Source of the DNA: Glandiceps talaboti | Taxonomy: Eukaryota; Hemichordata; Enteropneusta; Spengelidae | Length of the DNA stretch: 64,000 bases | NCBI RefSeq assembly: GCF_964340395.1 | Contig: NC_135563.1 | Coordinates: 17,416,151-17,480,150, forward strand | Direction of reading: 5' to 3' | Shown: in pieces, positions 10,001 through 64,000 of the stretch | Position numbering within the stretch: position 1 is the first letter of the stretch | Layout of the letters: the number at the start of each line of letters is the position of its first letter | Notes under the pieces: generated by a model | What the model was told of the DNA's origin: nothing | Seen by the model: only the letters and a program-made list of their open reading frames with translations | Databases searched by the model: none | Position numbers and translations under genes: made by a program

Positions 10001-13000
10001 CTGGGGCGCGTTCGATTTGCCCAATCATAATCATGATTTATCGACGACAATCATGATTGTGCAAATTGAACGCGCCCAAGTATTACATCAAGTGTGGATA
10101 AATATTAAAATCAATTTTAAATCAAATTGATCTTTGGAGCTGAACCAAAAAACAGCGCCCTCAACGGCGATCACGATTTCAACCTGGTACTGCAATACTT
10201 ATGGATGATAATATCGACCACCAATTAATATGTGCAATATCTATGAATATATTTATTGTGGTTGTCTGATCGAAAATGAGACTCTAGTTACAACTAGTAC
10301 AATTTAATATGGTGACAGATTCAAAACCAAGCATTTGCTTAAGATTTAAACTTGCCACTTCACTACGTAGTTACAGCTACAGCGTTTTTTAGTACATAAT
10401 TGACTAATTTTTAATGACTATATCTTTGTTTATTTGATGAAAAAAATGTCCCTATTGCAGCTTGTGCAGGTTCAAATGTGCCGTCAGCTTTACTGCCCAG
10501 TAGTATCATGTTCTAAGTCTATCTTTAAACAACCAATATAAAGGTGGTTTGATGTTTAGCATAACTTGACAACACATATCGTATGTTCAATTGATAGGCA
10601 CAATACTTAACATTGGCAAGTCAGACTGAAGACTTCGCTATTGCATTGTTAGATTCCTGTGATACCACCCAAGAGACCGAGATGTTACTTCAAGGAAAAC
10701 AGATTGTCAACTTAGAGAGTGCTAAAAAAGCCTCATCTCAACCAACATCGTTAGAACTTGCACAACTAGCAGTTGACAATAATCTGAAAAGGGTAATGTT
10801 TGATGATCTCTGATCCTAATTGTTTAATAGACGATGATCTCTTTTCTGCTTTTCTTGCTCTGGAAATGTATATGCTAAGAGAACTCTGGGATGTCTTCAT
10901 GCACATCCACTTAGGTGTTCATAGAGGAGAGGGAATGAGCACATGTTGGAGTTCTCCGAGAGCATATTTCCAAAGATAGCCCCCTTTGTATCATATATAC
11001 CATTGTATGAACATTTGCCATATATATGTCTATGTAGTCATGATGTCAGTATTTGCATTGTATATTTGTGTTGGTTTCCATGACTCTTGTTTACTGATAT
11101 AATTATAACATTGAACACGACTGTTACTGTTCCAATATAAGTTTTTACAATAAACTGACCAAAGGATTTCACGAAAGTACATAATAAACACCACCTGTTG
11201 TTTTCTGTTGTATTGTGTGTTTTTACCTAATATCATAAATGTGTGGTGGCCTTGCCTTCACTCATTTCATCCAAAGTAAATGCACTGGTGCTTTTTTTTA
11301 CCGCAGGTTGTAAAGTTGCCCATAAAGTTAACTCATAATTTCTTGTATTTTTGTCAATTCTCTTAGTTTGTCTGTCATACCAAGTTCCAACATATCATAC
11401 GATGCCGATGGTTAGAAGATCAACCCTCGTGGGCACAGAACAACGGCTGGAAATGGAGCATCTTGTATACCATTTATGCTGTGACTCTATATGGGGTCTT
11501 GCAGCCTGTGTTAGCCCTCATCTATATACTTTTACCATGCAGCAGAGTGGCTGCTATCTTAAGACGCCCCAAATCCAAATTTCTTCTCCATATGTTTGCT
11601 AACAGTCATTTCCTTGTATATCATTTTCTGATTAGTATAAGCGCGATAAACAATGGATTAAATGCTGTAGATATTGCTTTACATTTTGCATGGAATTTTG
11701 CTCTTAGTATTGACCAACTATTGAAAGCAAAATCTTTAGGCTTTTGCAAATATTTTGCTCGTCCGTGGAATGTCATTTACATGTTCGCATGTTTTGTTAC
11801 AGTTACTGTGCCAATAGTCAACTATATGTGGCTCAATATGTTAAACAAATATATTGCGTGGTATCTGGCTTCTGTTTTTTCTATATGTCAACCACTGGTA
11901 TTTATGCACCTTTTAAGTTACCTTTACATAAATTCTGTTTTTGGACCCATGCTACACATTTTTGCTTCAATTAAGGGCCATATAATACGATTTCTCTTCT
12001 TCTTCACTCTCATTGTTGCTGTCTTTGCATTCTTCTTTTACTCTATTTATTCTGCCAAGGGAGCAGCTGCAGGATTTGAGAGGTAATGTATCAAATACAT
12101 ACATACATACATACATACATACATACATACATACATACATACATACATACATACATACAAACAACTAAAAACAACTAAATAAACGTTTATACAGCCCACT
12201 TCTGAGTGACAAATAAGAAGAGGGCTGTAATCTGTTTGTACCATCTAGTAAGAAGGATTATAACACTTGGACAAACGTAAACAGTGCATTTTTTTCACAA
12301 TGATTTATACCTCTAGACACTAATCCAAAAGCACATAATCTAAGTAACACCTTCCATAACACTGGCAAACGATAACCTAAAAATCTATCGACGTAGAGTC
12401 GATTGAGAACATGGAGAAATGAACTTCGTGCAAACTAAGTTGGCCTGGCAAAAGATGAGTTTTCTTCCAAGTGATAACATAATACATCTACGATTGTAAC
12501 ACTCCTATAGGAAAATAGACTACGACAACCCTTTGTTATTAAATACAGGTTATGAATGTTAATCTAGTCTAGAGGCTAACAGATGGAGCTATTGGCGTTT
12601 GGTAATTATACTGATATATAGCACAAACACACACACATAATTATAAATAATGTTGGGTTCTTATATAGCGCTTTCCCACACTGTGCTCAAAGCGCTTTAC
12701 AATTATTACTCGGATCAGAACCGCACAACGGCCCTTTAGTCTTCCTCAACTCCCCGGGGAGCATACAATCCATTGCAGCCATTTCAGCGCATAGGATTAA
12801 AGCCTTCACATTGCAACCTACATCCTACCAGGTCCCCAATTATACATCTGGGTTGACTGAGGCACAGTCGTGGTTCAAATCTTGCCCAAGGACTTAAGCC
12901 ACTCAGAAACAAACAGCAGGCAGCAACAGGGCTCGAACCTGCAACCTGTAGGTTGCAAGCACGTCACGCTAACCATTCACCCATCATGACTCCACATACA

Positions 13001-13698
13001 CACACACACTTTAGTCATTTTATTACAAGTAGCATAATCAGTACATCTGAACATCTTAAGAGATAATACCCCTTAAGTTGCTTGTGGAAAATTAATGACC
13101 CCTCAAACACCCCACCAAGTTAAAAGTGAACATTCCCTAACATCATAAATCCTACTCCTAATTGAAGATCACTGAAGTATTCCTATCATTGAATTTAATA
13201 AAGTTGATAATTTTCTCTTCCAAGCCAGTCTTTTCAGACATACAGTTTATAAATTAGGGTCTATAGTTTGTTATAGTCATCCTTTTAAACACGATTACAG
13301 ATTTTCCCTTGTATTGGATATTTCAGCGTCTGGGATTCGTTTCAACAATTATCAAATTCTTTATTTGGATTCTTCGATCCCAGTGTTTTGAGTTTTGATT
13401 TTGGGTTGAGTAATGTCAACATCACCACCAACGACACAGAATTATTTGAATCTGCAGATACCTTAGAAGAACTATACACAGACGTCGGGACATTTATGTA
13501 TATGTTATTTGGACTTCTGACCAATGTGATATTACTGAACCTTTGCATAGCTATGGTAGCAGACACATACGTACGAATACAGGTACAGTGAATTTCTCAC
13601 AATACCGTAGTAACCAATAAGAAAGTGGACATGCGATGAATGAGTACAGTTTCTTGCTACATTTTGTCTAAGTGAATTGAACTACACATGTCACCATA

Positions 13699-13729
<31 letters not shown>

Positions 13730-15142
13730 GTATGTATTTGATTCTATGTAAATGCTGCTCCTAATGTTTTTAGTGAGCCCCTGATATAAAAGGGATGCAG
13801 AAAATAAATAAATAAAATACAGACATCAAATGAACACCACAAAGGACATTTGGTAAAATGGGTGTTTGGTACTAAGAAAAAACATTTGAAAGAAATCAGT
13901 CACACTCGAATACCATTAAAAGTGTCTGTGATAATCATAATTTAATAATTTCTTTTAGAGAACCAGCTCATAGGGAAAAAGTTACAAATATGAGTCTCAA
14001 AAAACTAAAACAGAACGCATCAAAGATTGCAAGAAAAAAAACAAGAAACAATGACATTATAGTACAAATGTAAAAAGAATCCATAAAAAGTCTTTTTTCA
14101 AAAATATGCTATTTAAAACCCCATAATTGATAAAGATGCAGTAATTAAAGTATTTTCACTAAAGTTTAGAAATAAGTGTAGCTGTTGCGTGCGAACATTT
14201 ATCTAAAAATGAGACATTGCAAAAAATCCTGTAAATACCAAATAATGTGACTTTTAGCTATAGTCAACTCTGTTACATCCTTTAAAATGGTGTGTTAGCT
14301 TAAGAAATATCCATTTCCTCCATATTGCTTTATTGATGTAGTCAGGTGCATGGGGTTGTATACATGTGAAAACTAGTAATTTGATGTTAAAATTCTAGGA
14401 CAAGATTGACATCGAATGGAAGTTCCAAAGAACGCAGATCTGGATGGAATATTTCCGACTGCCGACTCTACCACCACCGTACAACCTAGTACCTTCTGTT
14501 CAATGTGTACGTTATTGCCGTCAATATTTCTGTTGGTCAATTTGTGGTCGGAAATCTGATGACATTCAAGTTTGTGGAACCTCAAACAAGGAATATGAAA
14601 AGGTATTTCAAGCTTTCTTGATATGTTCACACTCAGACCACCTAAGTCTGATCATGATGTTCACATAGTAGTTAGTATTGCTACAGGTATGGTAAAAATA
14701 CTCTATTGTTGAGAAGAACATATGACGAATACTAGTAATAGATATCTCAAAGTCTTCACAACAGTGTGATCAATTTCAAGGAATTTAATTTTGTCATAAC
14801 TGTTCCTCATGTGAATTTTTCCTGTACATGATTTACAAACTACATTTTTAACGCAGATTTCAATTCACAAGAAATGTAGATTTCATCAGTTTGTACTTCA
14901 CATTCACCCATTGAATGTTACTTACCACAAAGTTTAATTATTGTTTTAACCTTTCCTTTTCTTTCATTTTTCCCCAACTACTCTTTTATCGATAGCTGTT
15001 GTTTAATTTACGCCAAAGATATCTTGAAGATCACCATGGAGACCATGTGCCAAATCCCACTATAGATACCTCCAGTGTTTCCAACAAGAACAGTGATGAC
15101 ATACGACAAGAAATTCAAGTAATCAATGTTGAATATAATTGA
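6917..15142 (+). CDS. TRPC-like (transient receptor potential canonical) cation channel, divergent
   Basis: Eight exons (6917-7054, 9129-9276, 9531-9703, 10598-10792, 11367-12082, 13327-13582, 14399-14602, 14996-15142) join in frame to about 658 residues. TRPC proteins are tetrameric plasma-membrane cation channels, often calcium-permeable and gated downstream of phospholipase C. Order seen: N-terminal helix with AVEKGD (about 31-36); one clear ankyrin-like unit (MSPLQLAAYNND, about 62-73); the TRPC region ending in RIYSALSSPA and EDFAIALLD; a hydrophobic block of five or six helices in one large exon (219-456) with the family's FGPM motif before S5; a pore exon; EWKFQR (548-553) matching the TRP box EWKFAR; and LPPPYNLVPS. 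Oddities: it is shorter than usual TRPCs (about 750-1000), the ankyrin region is short, and LFG (469-471) replaces the LFW pore motif. It could be a lineage-specific paralogue. Confidence 0.88.
7181..7560 (+). repeat. (GAAGA)n / (GGAGA)n purine tract
   Basis: About 200 bp of nearly perfect AGAGA/GAAGA pentamers grade into GGAGA variants. One strand is almost pure purine. All six-frame reading frames across it, such as repeated REEKR or SSLLF, are artefacts of the 5-bp unit. Confidence 0.95.
8650..8975. repeat. foldback family A, copy 1 (hairpin head plus tail)
   Basis: The head pairs GGAAACTACGAGTGACCTAA (8690 region) with TTAGGTCACGCGTATTTTTT (8733 region) and ends ATATTGGGAATAATA. The tail has CATGCATAATTTAT, GATGTAGATGCACATTGTCA and TTGGCTTG, shared with copies near 26.2, 44.1 and 52.5 kb. 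Confidence 0.75.
9129..9276 (+). CDS. TRPC-like exon 2 (ankyrin-like)
   Basis: The exon encodes VDVNIRSRYRRHLMSPLQL followed by AAYNNDARMTRLLMDFGA, an ankyrin unit like the TRPC TPIILAAHTNNYEI repeat. The acceptor is TTTCAG at 9123-9128 and the donor is GTAGAG, in phase 1. Confidence 0.87.
9531..9703 (+). CDS. TRPC-like exon 3
   Basis: The exon encodes the helical linker FRIYSALSSPAYLL and the following LAALSLSGELAVLAHSK, equivalent to the TRPC ASPxLIALSSEDP ... LSWELxELSK region. The acceptor is TTACAG and the donor is GTAGGC. Confidence 0.9.
10002..10079. repeat. small palindromic MITE-like element (GGGCGCGTTC ends)
   Basis: TGGGGCGCGTTCGATTTGC and GCAAATTGAACGCGCCCA are inverted copies, and AATCATGATT blocks continue the pairing inward. 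The element is nearly all stem. The ends resemble those of nonautonomous cut-and-paste transposons, but the family cannot be fixed. Confidence 0.75.
10100..10260 (+). repeat. dispersed repeat family D, copy 1
   Basis: Shares CACGATTTCAACCTGGTACT and the following TATGGATGATAATATCGACC with copies at 29440 (reversed) and 42265. Confidence 0.6.
10598..10792 (+). CDS. TRPC-like exon 4
   Basis: The AG at 10596-10597 keeps phase and restores AQYLTLASQTEDFAIALLD, which aligns with the TRPC block ending in FAKDLLDQ. The nearer AG at 10619-10620 would put a stop in frame, so I chose the upstream acceptor. The donor is GTAATG at 10793. Confidence 0.85.
11367..12082 (+). CDS. TRPC-like exon 5 (membrane domain)
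   Basis: This 716-bp exon starts FVCHTKFQHIIRCRWLEDQP (TRPC FVAxPNCQQLLxxRWYxxxP) and carries most of the transmembrane helices, including LQPVLALIYILLP, VIYMFACFVTVTVPIV and IIRFLFFFTLIVAVFAFFF. SVFGPMLHIFASI matches the S4-S5 region of TRPCs. The donor GTAATG lies 13 bp before a CATA microsatellite. Confidence 0.92.
12096..12158 (+). repeat. (CATA)n microsatellite
   Basis: About 15 perfect ATAC units start 13 bp after the donor of TRPC-like exon 5. The repeated CMYV frames on the other strand are artefacts. Confidence 0.95.
12655..12991 (-). mobile_element. tRNA-derived SINE
   Basis: Read on the minus strand the element opens with a tRNA-like head: an A-box-like TGGTTAGCGTGA (12964-12975) and, about 25 bp on, a B box GGTTCGAGCCC (12929-12939). 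The body has CTTGGGCAAG and GGGGACCTGGTAGGATG. It closes with AAGCGCTATATAAGAACCC, a tail style seen in several marine-invertebrate SINEs. CA-rich DNA flanks both sides. Family placement is uncertain. Confidence 0.8.
13327..13582 (+). CDS. TRPC-like exon 6 (pore and S6)
   Basis: The exon encodes the pore helix NSLFGFFDPSVLSFD and then the last helix, MYMLFGLLTNVILLNLCIAM followed by VADTYVRIQ. The position normally occupied by LFW in TRPCs reads LFG. The acceptor is TTTCAG and the donor is GTACAG. Confidence 0.9.
13701..13818. repeat. poly(T) tract and (AAAT)n retroposon-like tail
   Basis: A run of about 29 T is followed by GCCCCTGATATAAAAGGG, which can form a small stem, and AAATAAATAAATAAAA at 13801-13817. 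Such a stem plus short tandem tail resembles the 3' ends of non-LTR retrotransposons, but no coding part is present. Confidence 0.4.
14399..14602 (+). CDS. TRPC-like exon 7 (TRP box)
   Basis: The exon starts DKIDIEWKFQRTQIWMEYF and continues LPPPYNLVPS, the TRP-box helix and proline-rich motif that define TRPCs. A Cys-rich stretch follows (VRYCRQYFCWSICG). Confidence 0.93.
14996..15142 (+). CDS. TRPC-like terminal exon
   Basis: The exon encodes LLFNLRQRYLEDHHGDHVPN and a polar tail ending INVEYN, then TGA at 15140-15142. The acceptor is GATAG at 14991-14995. A GTAATC inside the tail could act as a donor to a further exon, but no downstream exon was recognised. Confidence 0.75.
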   Translation: MLFNLRQRYLEDHHGDHVPNPTIDTSSVSNKNSDDIRQEIQVINVEYN

Positions 15143-15499
15143 CAATGAATTCCTGTCACTTTTACCAAGATGCCTTGATGTTAGCAACACTTTTCAAAAA
15201 CCAACAATAGCAACATTGAACTGTATAACATAGTGAAAATCTATTTGTTGCATTGGAGCCTTGACATTACTATTTCATTCTGGCAGTCTCAGTTATCTGT
15301 GTTTTGTAATGTGAAATTTTGTTAGTGTTGATATACATGTTTTTTTATCTTTGTTTTTGTCTTGTTTATTTGTTGTAACAACATAACTAATCTTTAGCCC
15401 ATATGGACTGACCATTTATACATTCTTTAAGAATCTATTGCAATATTTTTTACATAGGGACGTTGATATTGATATTTACAGATGTAATTATGTGGTAGT

Positions 15500-15800
15500 C
15501 TTAAATGTTTCAGTCTGGATGCCAACGTGGTCTGTAACTAAACCACGTCTGGTCAAAGTCCGTCAATCAGCACAGAAAGTTGTTCATCCAATCAGTGAAC
15601 TCCAACTGTTATAACTGCCTCAATAAACACTAATTTAATGAGAATGTATTTTAATTGGTTAGAATTTTGTGAATGATTAACAAAGACATGATGTTAATGA
15701 CTGTGTGGGTGGCTGTGGATGAATTTTATTCTAGAGTAATAACTTTGACTATACAGCAAATCGTAATGATATTGTATAGGAACTAGACTATAGATATTTA
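15500..15800 (+). repeat. repeat related to the long-TIR element at 19.2 kb
   Basis: CAGTCTGGATGCCAACGTGG and GATATTGTATAGGAACTAGA match the right arm of the element at 19180-19740 in the same order. Confidence 0.55.
15622..15627 (+). terminator. candidate polyadenylation signal for the TRPC-like gene
   Basis: An AATAAA hexamer lies about 480 bp past the stop codon. This is a candidate only; other hexamers occur at 16100-16120. Confidence 0.25.
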
Positions 15801-16161
15801 TCTCTGTTATGCTTGCAAACACTTGCTGAGCTTTTCTTGATGTCCTGAGTGTGTGTATGTTTTGTTAGTTTACTATATATAAAACTCCTGATACAGTGAA
15901 CCAACGGTGTTGAAAGTATGCACATGTGTTGAATACTATATTTGGTCATTCTTTTCTTTTCTGTAAATGTATTTAATGAATCTGTCATTTCGAATAGGAG
16001 AGGAATCCAGCTTGCACTGAATACGTACCACACTGTACACAGGGAGCTTGTTTTCTAAACAGTGAATAAGTTGCAATGATATGTAATTGTAAATGATGGA
16101 GAATATAAAATAAAACAAGATAAAATGAAGTTATACGTAGTCTGTTAAACTAACTATTTAC

Positions 16162-16314
16162 ACATGTTACATTAGCTGCAATAATTGTAGCGTCTTGCTG
16201 CGGTTTTGGTTAGGTGTGGGTTAAACACTAAAACTTAAAAAGTCCCCAAAACAGACGAAAAAACCCTCAAAACCGCAGCAAAACGCTACAATTATTACAG
16301 CTAATGTTACATGT
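16162..16314. repeat. palindromic element, family with AGCTGCAATAATTGTA ends
   Basis: ACATGTTACATTAGCTGCAA and AATAATTGTAGCG pair with CGCTACAATTATT and CAGCTAATGTTACATGT. Inner blocks CTGCGGTTTTG and CAAAACCGCAG extend the stem. The arms are about 50 bp. Confidence 0.85.
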
Positions 16315-16842
16315 AATAATAGAACGCCGACATCATTCCACAGTTGATGATGGCATGCGCTATCACAAGACACAACACTGTCACCTGTACACAAAATCAT
16401 AGATATAGGAAAGGGTTGATGCTTTTCAAGTTGAATGACATGCATGCTTTACCAAGTACAAGGTGGCAGAGTTTTCCAGGGAAAGTGCGTTGATTTCCTC
16501 TGTTGGTTTCCTGTGAAGCGCCGTCACGGCCCAACCTCGTTCGGTCTCATTCGAAGATAAAAGCAAAAATGTTATTAATTATTGAGTATGTCCTATTAAA
16601 ACGGTGTGGTTTTTCACATTTCACCCTTCCATTGGTCACTTAATGATGTCGATAAGAGCATAAAATAATTTGCAAGGCTTCAAGCACGGGAGCCTAAAAC
16701 AAAGGTCACACCAAGGTCAGGTTGACAAGAGGCAAGAGGGGATTGCCCTTCAAACTAACAAATATGACGTAAACGTACGTCACGCAGAATATTAAACAGA
16801 TAGGCGAGCAGTTCACTGTCACAGTGCGAACGGTCGCTCGGA

Positions 16843-64000
<47,158 letters not shown>

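Larger units (their letters stand above)
15143..16842. other. intergenic DNA between the TRPC-like and ADAM genes
   Basis: The stretch holds the TRPC-like 3' UTR, part of a repeat related to the long-TIR element (about 15500-15800) and a palindromic element (16162-16314). From about 16500 it is less AT-rich and presumably carries the ADAM promoter and 5' UTR. No core promoter motif is clear. Confidence 0.55.

Noticed and set aside
10621-10792. TRPC-like exon 4 starting at 10621
   Set aside because: That acceptor would put TGA in frame; the AG at 10596 keeps the frame and restores conserved residues.
11967-12244. Minus-strand frames with CMYV repeats
   Set aside because: Produced by the CATA microsatellite, antisense to TRPC-like exon 5.
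12920-12991. A functional tRNA gene on the minus strand
   Set aside because: A and B boxes are present but no full cloverleaf or acceptor stem is evident; it is better explained as the head of a SINE.

Overview
This window is animal nuclear DNA. It is AT-rich, its genes are cut into many exons by GT-AG introns, and it is full of microsatellites, minisatellites, hairpin-forming MITE-like elements and one tRNA-derived SINE. The repeat content and the compact exons suggest a marine invertebrate, perhaps a non-vertebrate deuterostome or a lophotrochozoan. I cannot fix the phylum from sequence alone. I saw no bacterial, phage, CRISPR or operon-like features.

Layout: all three recognisable protein genes lie on the + strand. 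(1) Positions 26-4602 hold the last seven exons of a UVSSA orthologue, a transcription-coupled DNA repair scaffold; its 5' part lies outside the window. (2) Positions 6917-15142 hold a complete eight-exon TRPC-like cation channel of about 658 residues. It is divergent: the ankyrin region is short, the pore has LFG where TRPC channels have LFW, and the TRP box reads EWKFQR. (3) Positions 16843-64000 hold the first 14 exons of an ADAM metalloprotease of the ADAM12/19 (meltrin) type. They cover signal peptide, prodomain, furin site, a catalytic domain with an intact zinc site, and most of the disintegrin domain. The gene runs off the right edge. Its introns are large (about 21.8 kb and 11.2 kb). 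Every exon junction in the three models keeps the reading frame with canonical splice sites.

The three genes have no evident shared pathway. They are independent neighbours: nuclear repair, membrane calcium entry, and cell-surface proteolysis and adhesion.

The rest is intron and intergenic DNA with several repeat families, each seen two or more times. The most distinctive is a foldback element with a palindromic head of about 130-150 bp and a conserved tail of about 220 bp (8.6, 26.2, 34.2, 34.8, 44.1, 52.5, 53.9 and 60.9 kb). Two of its copies sit tail-to-tail, and one carries a second hairpin inside its arm. Many old, diverged tandem duplications also occur. One duplicates the 3' end and splice donor of ADAM exon 4, and a 51-bp minisatellite appears to derive from part of a dispersed repeat. 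I found no new multi-gene system. The points most worth a second look are the channel's altered pore, the duplicated ADAM donor and the foldback family.
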